DNA of 64,000 nucleotides, taken from positions 3,353,001 through 3,417,000 of the forward strand of contig NC_008570.1 in the NCBI RefSeq assembly GCF_000014805.1, read 5' to 3'. Each line of letters begins with the position of its first letter. Positions within the stretch are counted from its first letter, which is position 1. The notes under the pieces were generated by a model. That model saw only the letters and a program-made list of their open reading frames with translations, was not told the origin of the DNA and ran no database searches. Positions 58,110 through 64,000 of this stretch are shown here, in pieces. The position numbers and the translations under genes are program-made. The DNA comes from Aeromonas hydrophila subsp. hydrophila ATCC 7966. GTDB lineage: Bacteria; Pseudomonadota; Gammaproteobacteria; Enterobacterales; Aeromonadaceae.

Positions 58110-58139
58110 GCAAAAGGGACGCCGTGGCGTCCCTTTTGC
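58110..58139. terminator. Terminator after aceK (bidirectional)
   Basis: A 14-bp perfect stem (GCAAAAGGGACGCC with 58126-58139) has a 2-base loop and T4 within the 3' arm. It lies between the convergent aceK and META-domain genes. Confidence 0.85.
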
Positions 58140-58186
58140 GTTGGGCCGTCAGCTCACGCTACGACAGCCCCTGACAAAACCGTCAG

Positions 58187-58585
58187 TTACTTGGCGGCAG
58201 GCATGGCGTCGAAGGTGAGCAGCGCCGCCTTGTTGGTGTCGCTCAATACCAGCTGCTGACCGCTGATCTGGAAGCTAGCCACTTTCTCCAGCTTCTGCAG
58301 ATAGAGCATCTCCTTGCCGGCCAGATCGCCCATGCACATCATGCGGGTCGAACCCATGGGGCCCAGCGCCAGCACACCGTCACCCTGCTGGGTGATGGCG
58401 CCGAAATAGCGGTTGCAGCCGCCCTTGCCCGCTACCTTGTCACCGGCGACTTGCAGGGTGAAGGTGTCGCCGCTCGCCCCTTGCAGTTGCCAGGTGGAAG
58501 CTTGCAGTTGAGTCAGCTTGGAACCAGTTGCCATGGCGCAGCCTCCCAGGGCCAGTACGGCCAGCAGAGTCAGTTTTTTGTTCAT
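58187..58585 (-). CDS. META domain lipoprotein (HslJ-like)
   Basis: This 132-residue protein has a lipoprotein signal ending LGGC (Cys16) and a META/HslJ domain. The domain shows STWQLQGASGDTFTLQV, GKGGCNRYFGAI and GSTRMMCMG, typical of heat-shock-inducible HslJ. The family is linked to novobiocin resistance and stress, but its biochemical role is unknown. The start at 58585 (MNKKLTLLAVLALGGC) follows AGAGGTGA. Two cysteines in the mature domain could form a disulfide. Confidence 0.87.
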   Translation of the reverse strand: MNKKLTLLAVLALGGCAMATGSKLTQLQASTWQLQGASGDTFTLQVAGDKVAGKGGCNRYFGAITQQGDGVLALGPMGSTRMMCMGDLAGKEMLYLQKLEKVASFQISGQQLVLSDTNKAALLTFDAMPAAK

Positions 58586-58757
58586 GGGTTCACCTCTTGA
58601 TATCAGCAAAATAGGGGAAGAAACATGGTGATGGGGGCCTGTGTATCATGAGAGCGGAGCAAATCAAAACTGTTTTATTGTGATCGGGGTTCCCTTTACT
58701 ACCAGCTGGCATGTGCCATGCTTGTATTCCTGTTCCGGACCCAGGGAGGGGAAAAGA

Positions 58758-59234
58758 ATGGTCAAATCATCCGTCATCGCACTCGTCTCATGCCTCAGCC
58801 TTACCGCTCAGGCCGCCGACTGGGATTTCCTCAAGAACGACGCCAACAGCCAGCTCTACGTCAAGAGTTACTCCGGCGTGCTGCTCGGCAATCAGACTCA
58901 TCACAACGACAGTTTCGATCTCTGGCTCATCAATACCGGCTATCAGTATCCGCTGCACGATGGCGTCAGCCTCTACATGGAAGCAGGCCCGGCCATCGGC
59001 CCCAGCAGCGAGCAATCCGGCTACAACCTGAGCTCGGGGGTGCGCTATCAGCTCTCCCCCATGCTCAACATCGGCAGCCAGCTCAAACAGCTGGAAGTGA
59101 ACAAGCCCAACACCCTGCTGGAGCTCAACACCAGCCTGCTGCTGACCCCGCAACTGGCCATCACTGCCAACTACGGTGTCAGCGCCTTTAGCACCGAACA
59201 ATCCCTCAGCGTCGGGGTCGGCTTCAACTTCTAG
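58758..59234 (+). CDS. Small outer membrane beta-barrel protein, unknown
   Basis: This 158-residue protein has a signal peptide (MVKSSVIALVSCLSLTAQA). Alternating hydrophobic strands follow, enough for about eight, ending in SLSVGVGFNF with a terminal phenylalanine. This is the pattern of small outer membrane barrels. Strand-like segments include QLYVKSYSGVLLG and VSLYMEAGPAIGPSS. The start at 58758 has a strong GGGAGGGGAAAAG site. No close named family is recognised. It is convergent with rraA, 5 bp away. Confidence 0.7.
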   Translation: MVKSSVIALVSCLSLTAQAADWDFLKNDANSQLYVKSYSGVLLGNQTHHNDSFDLWLINTGYQYPLHDGVSLYMEAGPAIGPSSEQSGYNLSSGVRYQLSPMLNIGSQLKQLEVNKPNTLLELNTSLLLTPQLAITANYGVSAFSTEQSLSVGVGFNF

Positions 59235-59239
59235 CGGGA

Positions 59240-59722
59240 TCAGATCAGCCGGGTGGCGCTCACCAGCACGCCGTTGAGATCGGCGTAGACGTAGTCACCC
59301 GGATGTATGGTCACCCCGGCAAACGACACCACGGCATCCAGTTCCCCTTGTCCCCGCTTCTCGGTTTTGACCGGACAGGGCGCCAATGCCTTGACCCCCA
59401 GCGCCAGTGTCGCCAGCGTGCCCACGTCGCGCACGGCGCCATAGATCACGATGCCTTCCCAGCCCTGCTCCGCCGCCTTGATCGCCAGCTGATCACCGAG
59501 CAGGGCGCGGCGCAGGGAGCCACCGCCATCGATCACCATCACCCGCCCCTGCCCGGGCCGGTTGACCAGCTCCCGCACCAGGCTGTTGTCCTCATAACAG
59601 GAGAGAGTGACCGCCTGGCCGTGAAACAGCGCCTTGCCACCAAAATTTTGAAACAGCGGCTCAGCCACCTGCAGAGCATCGCCGTACTCGTCACAGAGAT
59701 CAGGCAGTAGATCCAGCATCAT
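59240..59722 (-). CDS. rraA: RraA family protein (RNase E inhibitor type)
   Basis: This 160-residue protein matches RraA along its length: [58 protein letters not shown] and [20 protein letters not shown]. RraA binds RNase E and slows mRNA decay; relatives are 4-hydroxy-4-methyl-2-oxoglutarate aldolases. The close match to E. coli RraA favours the regulator role. The start may be either of two adjacent ATGs (59722 or 59719) after AAGGAAAC. It is 39 bp downstream of the DUF3293 gene, possibly cotranscribed. Confidence 0.9.
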   Translation of the reverse strand: MMLDLLPDLCDEYGDALQVAEPLFQNFGGKALFHGQAVTLSCYEDNSLVRELVNRPGQGRVMVIDGGGSLRRALLGDQLAIKAAEQGWEGIVIYGAVRDVGTLATLALGVKALAPCPVKTEKRGQGELDAVVSFAGVTIHPGDYVYADLNGVLVSATRLI

Positions 59723-59761
59723 AAGTTTCCTTCCATGGACATGAATTAGCTCATTCTTTCA

Positions 59762-60169
59762 TCAAACAGAGTCCCTGACAATCCAGTGGGATTCAATTCT
59801 GCCCAGATGGTGTGGCTCCCCCGCCAGCAACACCGGCAACAGCCAGAGCTCCCCCTGCTCCACCCAGTAGATGGCATTCTGGCCAAAGCGGGCCGCCAGT
59901 TGGATAGCCTCGCTGCGCGTGGAGGCCAGCAGCAGCGACGACTCCTGCCAGCTTTCATCCAGCGAACTGCCCCGGCAAGGCCCCATCACCTGCCAGCGAG
60001 GAACCGCCGCAATGGCCCGCCACAGGGCCCGCTGATGGCGGGTATTGCGACGCATTCCCAGCTGGCGACTGGCAGGATTCCAGGCCGTCACAATGGCGTA
60101 GGCAGGCCATTTCGGCGCCGAAAAAGGTGCAATAAAGCAGATTTTTCTGTAGTTTTCCCACAAATTCAT
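59762..60169 (-). CDS. DUF3293 domain protein
   Basis: This 135-residue cytoplasmic protein begins MNLWENYRKICFIAPFSAPK. It has the DUF3293 core: AYAIVTAWNPASRQLGMRRN, the WQVMGPCRGSS region and FGQNAIYWVEQGELWLLPVL. The function is unknown. The start at 60169 is chosen over one three codons upstream because it matches family members. The rraA gene follows, and the arcA promoter region lies on the other side. Confidence 0.8.
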   Translation of the reverse strand: MNLWENYRKICFIAPFSAPKWPAYAIVTAWNPASRQLGMRRNTRHQRALWRAIAAVPRWQVMGPCRGSSLDESWQESSLLLASTRSEAIQLAARFGQNAIYWVEQGELWLLPVLLAGEPHHLGRIESHWIVRDSV

Positions 60170-60554
60170 GTCAACCACATGTTACATTCCATTACATTTT
60201 ATAGGGGCGAAAATGGGGGCAACCCCAAGTATCATGCTGTGAACTCAGGGTTTGACCTATATCAAACCAGAGTTAAAAAGTTGCTATCTGACGGCAAAGA
60301 GTGTTGTTATGCGCCTGTTAACTGATAAAATGCAGCCACTTTTGTAATGGACTACCTTTCCAGGCTTCTCTCGATCAGACTTATTGAGAGCCTATGTGTG
60401 GCACAGGGATGTTTGCCAACGCTGATGCCAAATTCGCGATAATCCGACCTGACATTCATACCCAGGATGACGTAATAAATTTTCAGGACCGGTCGGGTAA
60501 CGCCAAAGAGTGTTAAAATTTAGATAACTAACTGATAAGAATCTGGGAATACTC
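60170..60554. other. DUF3293-arcA divergent regulatory region
   Basis: These 385 bp hold promoters for DUF3293-rraA (leftward) and arcA (rightward). TTGAC-CTAT-ATCAA at 60252-60265 resembles an FNR box. A likely -10 (TTAAAATTT) is near 60512-60520. No gene is supported here. Confidence 0.5.
60252..60265. promoter_or_regulatory. FNR-box-like palindrome upstream of arcA
   Basis: TTGACCTATATCAA differs from TTGAT-N4-ATCAA at one position. FNR activation of arcA is known in E. coli, so the site is plausible. It lies about 300 bp from arcA, far for direct activation, and might instead act on DUF3293-rraA. Confidence 0.5.
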
Positions 60555-61274
60555 ATGCAAACACCACACATTCTGATCGTCGAAGACGAACTGGTCACTC
60601 GCAATACCCTGAAAAGCATCTTCGAGGCAGAGGGCTATATCGTGCTCGAAGCCAACAATGGCGACGAGATGCATCAGGCTCTGACTTCCCACACCATCAA
60701 TCTGGTGATCATGGACATCAACCTGCCGGGCAAGAATGGCCTGCTGCTGGCACGCGAGCTGCGTGAGGACGACAACATCGCCCTGATGTTCCTGACGGGT
60801 CGTGACAACGAAGTGGACAAGATCCTGGGTCTGGAGATCGGTGCCGACGATTACATCACCAAGCCGTTCAACCCCCGTGAGCTGACCATCCGTGCCCGCA
60901 ACCTGCTGAGCCGCACCATGAACGTGGCCGCCGGTGGTGAAGAGAAGAAGCTGGTGGAGCGTTACCTGTTCAACGGCTGGGCACTGGACATCAACAGCCG
61001 CGCCCTGGTCAGCCCGGCTGGCGACATGTTCAAGCTGCCGCGCTCCGAATTCCGCGCCATGCTGCACTTCTGCGAAAACCCGGGCCAGATCCAGACCCGC
61101 GCCGAGCTGCTCAAGAAGATGACCGGCCGTGAGCTCAAGCCCCACGACCGCACCGTGGATGTCACCATCCGCCGCATCCGCAAGCACTTCGAGAGCGTCA
61201 ACGACACTCCGGAGATCATCGCCACCATCCACGGCGAAGGCTATCGCTTCTGCGGCGAGCTGGAGCAGGAGTAA
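60555..61274 (+). CDS. arcA: Response regulator ArcA
   Basis: ArcA is the 239-residue partner of the ArcB sensor and represses aerobic metabolism genes at low oxygen. The receiver domain (about 1-120) has phosphoacceptor Asp54 in [12 protein letters not shown], acidic residues in IVEDEL, and Lys in [11 protein letters not shown]. The C-terminal OmpR-type winged helix (about 135-235) has [17 protein letters not shown] and [13 protein letters not shown]. Identity to E. coli ArcA is evident along the whole protein. It is monocistronic with its own terminator. Confidence 0.98.
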   Translation: MQTPHILIVEDELVTRNTLKSIFEAEGYIVLEANNGDEMHQALTSHTINLVIMDINLPGKNGLLLARELREDDNIALMFLTGRDNEVDKILGLEIGADDYITKPFNPRELTIRARNLLSRTMNVAAGGEEKKLVERYLFNGWALDINSRALVSPAGDMFKLPRSEFRAMLHFCENPGQIQTRAELLKKMTGRELKPHDRTVDVTIRRIRKHFESVNDTPEIIATIHGEGYRFCGELEQE

Positions 61275-61292
61275 TCCTCCCTCCCCCGAGTT

Positions 61293-61317
61293 GAAAAGGC
61301 GCCGATGGCGCCTTTTC
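61293..61317 (+). terminator. Rho-independent terminator of arcA
   Basis: An 11-bp stem (GAAAAGGCGCC/GGCGCCTTTTC) with a 3-base loop lies 19 bp after the stop. Confidence 0.88.
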
Positions 61318-61378
61318 CATTTCTGCGCCATTCAACTTGGTCAAGCTGGCACTCTCGCCGACATCAAAAAACAGACAA

Positions 61379-61410
61379 CAAAAAGCCCACTCGCAGGAGT
61401 GGGCTTTTTG
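61379..61410 (-). terminator. Rho-independent terminator of the tRNA-Gly operon
   Basis: A 14-bp perfect stem (CAAAAAGCCCACTC with 61397-61410) around GCAG contains TTTTT at its 3' end on the minus strand. It lies 10 bp beyond the tRNA-Gly(TCC) gene. Confidence 0.88.
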
Positions 61411-61419
61411 CATGAAGGC

Positions 61420-61494
<75 letters not shown>

Positions 61495-61588
61495 CTGGCA
61501 TCAAAACTTGCTTGGTGTGATGGGGAAACCCCACGACAGACAGCCGTTTCGGCTGAGGTGACAACGGCATTGACCGTTATCTGGAATT

Positions 61589-61662
61589 TGGAGCGGGTGA
61601 TGGGAATCGAACCCACGTATGCAGCTTGGGAAGCTACCGTTCTACCATTGAACTACACCCGC
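61589..61662 (-). tRNA. tRNA-Gly (anticodon CCC)
   Basis: On the minus strand GCGGGTGTAGTTCAATGG begins the tRNA; CTTCCCAAG contains anticodon CCC, and GGTTCGATTCC the T loop, with CCA encoded. It resembles E. coli glyU. The two tRNA-Gly genes are probably cotranscribed, 94 bp apart. Confidence 0.96.
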
Positions 61663-61863
61663 GTCAGGGCCTCTACTATATGCATTTTGCCGCCGAGCGC
61701 AATCACCTCGATACGGTTTTTTACCGTAAATCAATCTGTTCGACCAACTAATGAGCAGCACGCCGCTTTTTCAATCAACCGTTTTCACAAGCCGGAATTT
61801 ACAAGGTTGCCAAGCCTGGGGGGCGAGGATAGTCTTGCGCCACTCGACGCGAGGATGGTGGTA

Positions 61864-63633
61864 ATGGATAAAAAAACGCAAAAACGACTCTATGGCTGGT
61901 TGCGCAATCAATCGAGCCACGGCCGGCGCTGGATCGGCCTCTCCATCGGCTTTGGCCTGGGTCAGGGCATCCTGATGGTGGCACAGGCCTGGCTGCTGGC
62001 CACCCTGCTGCACGGTTTCATCATCGAGGGCACCACGCCGGCGCAATCCATTCCCCTCTTCATCACCCTGCTGCTGGTCACCCTCGGCAAGGCGGTGCTG
62101 GCCTATGGCCGTGAAGTGGCCAGCTTCAAGGCTGGCAGCGCGGTGCGCCAGGCCATCCGCGAGCTGGTGCTCACCCGCCTCGGCCGGTTGGGACCGGCTT
62201 ACATCCAGCGTCGACCGGCCGGCAGCTGGGCCAGCCTGCTGCTGGAGCAGATTGAAAACATGCAGGATTTCTTCTCCCGCTATCTGCCGCAGATGGCGAT
62301 TGCTGTGTTCATTCCGGTGGTGATCCTGGTGGCCGTGTTCCCGGTCAACTGGGCCGCTGGCCTGATCCTGCTGGGCACGGCGCCCCTCATTCCCCTCTTC
62401 ATGATCCTGGTAGGAGTCGGCGCCGCCGATGCCAACCGCCGCAACTTCCAGGCGCTGGCCCGTCTCTCCGGCCACTTCCTCGATCGCCTGAAGGGGCTGC
62501 GTACTTTGCAGCTGTTCATGCGCACCCAGGCGGAAGGGGATGCCATTCGCGATGCGTCGGAAGATTTTCGCGAACGCACCATGGAGGTGCTGCGCCTTGC
62601 CTTCCTCAGCACCGCCGTGCTGGAGTTCTTCGCCGCCCTCTCGGTGGCGCTGGTGGCCGTCTACTTCGGTTTCTCCTATATCGATCACCTGAACTTTGGC
62701 CACTATGGCAGCAAGGTCACCCTCTTTACCGGCCTGTTCGTGCTGTTTCTGGCCCCCGAGTTCTACGCCCCGCTGCGTGAACTCGGCGCCCACTACCACG
62801 CCAAGGCGCAGGCCATCGGCGCCGCCGAACAGCTGCTGGAGTTCCTCGAAGCCGAGGTGACGGAACCCGCCTCAGGCCATGCGCCGTTTCATGCCGACGC
62901 CCCCATCAGGGTAGAAGCCAAAGGCCTTGAAGTGCTGAGCGCCGAGGGCAAGGTGCTGGTCGGTCCCATCGACTTCACCCTGGCGTCCGGCTCGCGCACC
63001 GCCCTCATCGGCATCAGCGGCGCCGGCAAGAGTTCGCTGGTCAACGCCCTGCTCGGCTTTGCCCCCTATCGCGGCGAGCTCAAGGTCAACGGCCAGGAGC
63101 TGGCCAGCCTCGACATGAGCCAGTGGCGCCGCCAGCTGGGCTGGCTCTCCCAGAACCCGCAGCTGTTCCATGCCTCGCTGCGCGACAACCTGTTGCTTGC
63201 CAACCCATCCGCCAGTGACAGCGAACTGGAGGAGGCCCTGAAACGGGCTCAGGCGTGGGAGTTTGCCATGGAGAAGGGGCTCGATTATGCGGTGGGGGAT
63301 CAGGCCGGCGGCCTCTCGGTCGGCCAGGCCCAGCGCCTAGCCCTGGCTCGTACCCTGCTCAAGTCCACCCAGCTGATGGTGCTGGACGAGCCGACCGCCA
63401 GCCTGGATCGCCACTCCGAGCGAGCCATCATGACCACGCTCGAACAAGCCGCAGCAGGCCAGACCCTGCTGATGATCACCCACCGCATCGACCAGCTCAC
63501 CAAGATGGACCAGATCCTGGTGCTAGAGCGTGGCAAGCTGGTGGAGCAGGGCAGCTTCCAGCAACTGAGTACCGCGCAGGGGCCGTTCGCCCGCCTGCTC
63601 TCCCAACGTAACGAGGGTTCTCTCGATGACTGA
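61864..63633 (+). CDS. cydD: Glutathione/cysteine ABC exporter subunit CydD
   Basis: CydD is half of the CydDC exporter of cysteine and glutathione in the inner membrane, needed to assemble cytochrome bd. The 589-residue protein has six membrane helices (about 20-320) and an ATPase domain with Walker A GISGAGKSSLVNALLG, signature LSVGQAQRLALAR and Walker B LMVLDEPTASLD. The start at 61864 (MDKKTQKRLYGWLRNQ) follows GAGG by 9 bases and gives the E. coli length (588). An upstream in-frame extension reads through tRNA DNA and is rejected. Confidence 0.96.
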   Translation: MDKKTQKRLYGWLRNQSSHGRRWIGLSIGFGLGQGILMVAQAWLLATLLHGFIIEGTTPAQSIPLFITLLLVTLGKAVLAYGREVASFKAGSAVRQAIRELVLTRLGRLGPAYIQRRPAGSWASLLLEQIENMQDFFSRYLPQMAIAVFIPVVILVAVFPVNWAAGLILLGTAPLIPLFMILVGVGAADANRRNFQALARLSGHFLDRLKGLRTLQLFMRTQAEGDAIRDASEDFRERTMEVLRLAFLSTAVLEFFAALSVALVAVYFGFSYIDHLNFGHYGSKVTLFTGLFVLFLAPEFYAPLRELGAHYHAKAQAIGAAEQLLEFLEAEVTEPASGHAPFHADAPIRVEAKGLEVLSAEGKVLVGPIDFTLASGSRTALIGISGAGKSSLVNALLGFAPYRGELKVNGQELASLDMSQWRRQLGWLSQNPQLFHASLRDNLLLANPSASDSELEEALKRAQAWEFAMEKGLDYAVGDQAGGLSVGQAQRLALARTLLKSTQLMVLDEPTASLDRHSERAIMTTLEQAAAGQTLLMITHRIDQLTKMDQILVLERGKLVEQGSFQQLSTAQGPFARLLSQRNEGSLDD

Positions 63634-64000
63634 TCTCTTGCCGTTTCTGCGCCTCTATCGCCAGCACTGGCTGAGCCTCTCCCTCGGCCTGCTGCTGGCC
63701 CTGGTGACCCTGGTCGCCGGGATGGGACTGCTGTCGCTCTCCGGCTGGTTCCTCTCCGCCGCCGCCGTGGCGGGGATGGCGGTCGCCAGTCGCGACACCT
63801 TCAACTACATGACGCCGGCTGGCGGGGTACGCTTCTTCTCCATCATCCGCACTGCCGGCCGCTGGGGTGAGCGGGTGGTGAGCCACGACGCCACCTTCCG
63901 GGTGCTGACCCGGTTGCGGGTCTGGTTCTGGCAAAAGCTCTCGCCACTCTCCACCGGCGCCCTCGCAGGCTTTCGCCAGGCGGATCTGCTCAACCGGCTG
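63626..64000 (+). CDS. cydC: Glutathione/cysteine ABC exporter subunit CydC, partial
   Basis: This is the N-terminal 125 residues of the second CydDC subunit; the gene continues past the right edge. It starts MTDLLPFLRLYRQHWLSLSLG, with two hydrophobic segments (about 15-35 and 38-58, LSLSGWFLSAAAVAGMAV) and the conserved GGVRFFSIIRTAGRWGERVVSHDATFRVL. Its ATG overlaps the cydD stop by 8 bases, so translation is coupled. Confidence 0.95.
   Translation, partial: MTDLLPFLRLYRQHWLSLSLGLLLALVTLVAGMGLLSLSGWFLSAAAVAGMAVASRDTFNYMTPAGGVRFFSIIRTAGRWGERVVSHDATFRVLTRLRVWFWQKLSPLSTGALAGFRQADLLNRL

Noticed and set aside
61558..61863. N-terminal extension of CydD by 102 codons
   Set aside because: It would read through the tRNA-Gly(CCC) gene and exceed the known CydD length; a ribosome site supports 61864.

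Overview
The window is about 64 kb of GC-rich gammaproteobacterial chromosome and most resembles Aeromonas. This rests on recognisable orthologues and on gene order (dnaJ-dnaK-grpE-nadK-recN; thrL-thrABC next to the YjtD-type methyltransferase and arcA; cydDC), not on a database search. There is no rRNA operon, CRISPR array, complete insertion sequence or prophage. Most of it is housekeeping sequence with a few accessory patches.

Layout. 1-3.2 kb: sucrose uptake operon scrY-scrK-scrA (minus strand) with three copies of a LacI/ScrR-type operator. 3.3-7.7 kb: heat-shock genes grpE, dnaK, dnaJ (minus) with three sigma-32-type promoters and a structured dnaK-dnaJ intergenic RNA. 7.8-10.5 kb: nadK, then recN behind two LexA boxes. 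11-12.8 kb: family II pyrophosphatase and a universal stress protein. 13-17.4 kb: a MacA-MacB-outer membrane factor efflux operon. 17.5-19.8 kb: two genes with Fur boxes, a siderophore-interacting protein and a DAHP synthase. 20.3-24.9 kb: hns, an acetyltransferase, SRPBCC and DUF805 proteins, a decayed gene, and a ToxR/ToxS-like membrane regulator pair. 25-33.7 kb: polyamine/GABA catabolism, with puuR-puuB leftward and gabD, gabT and two PuuP-type permeases rightward. 33.7-42.6 kb: small secreted proteins, a PhoB-boxed Na/Pi cotransporter, FKBP isomerase, DODA dioxygenase, an EvgS-like hybrid kinase, a truncated MFS gene, deoD and a PsiF-repeat protein. 43-48.2 kb: accessory patch with an AT-rich RelA/SpoT-domain gene, an ABC-F ATPase, degenerate copies of the ABC-F gene's end, and gene remnants. 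48.2-58.1 kb: a periplasmic amidohydrolase, the attenuated thr operon, a SPOUT methyltransferase and aceK. 58.2-64 kb: META lipoprotein, small outer membrane protein, rraA, a DUF3293 protein, arcA, two tRNA-Gly genes, cydD and the start of cydC.

The most interesting observation is in the polyamine locus. Each PuuP-type permease is preceded by a leader with an RNA hairpin whose stem differs between the two copies but keeps its pairing. After it comes a good ribosome binding site and a short reading frame beginning MG(Y/H)FTAFLP. The stop codon of that frame overlaps the permease start. Two paralogous copies in one locus, conserved in peptide, hairpin and overlap, point to a translated regulatory leader, possibly polyamine-sensing, that I do not recognise. 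Other points worth attention are the single-gene RelA/SpoT protein with the scattered ABC-F end copies nearby, the Fur-boxed DAHP synthase, the ToxRS-like pair, and an EvgS-like kinase without an HPt domain ending beside a truncated transporter.
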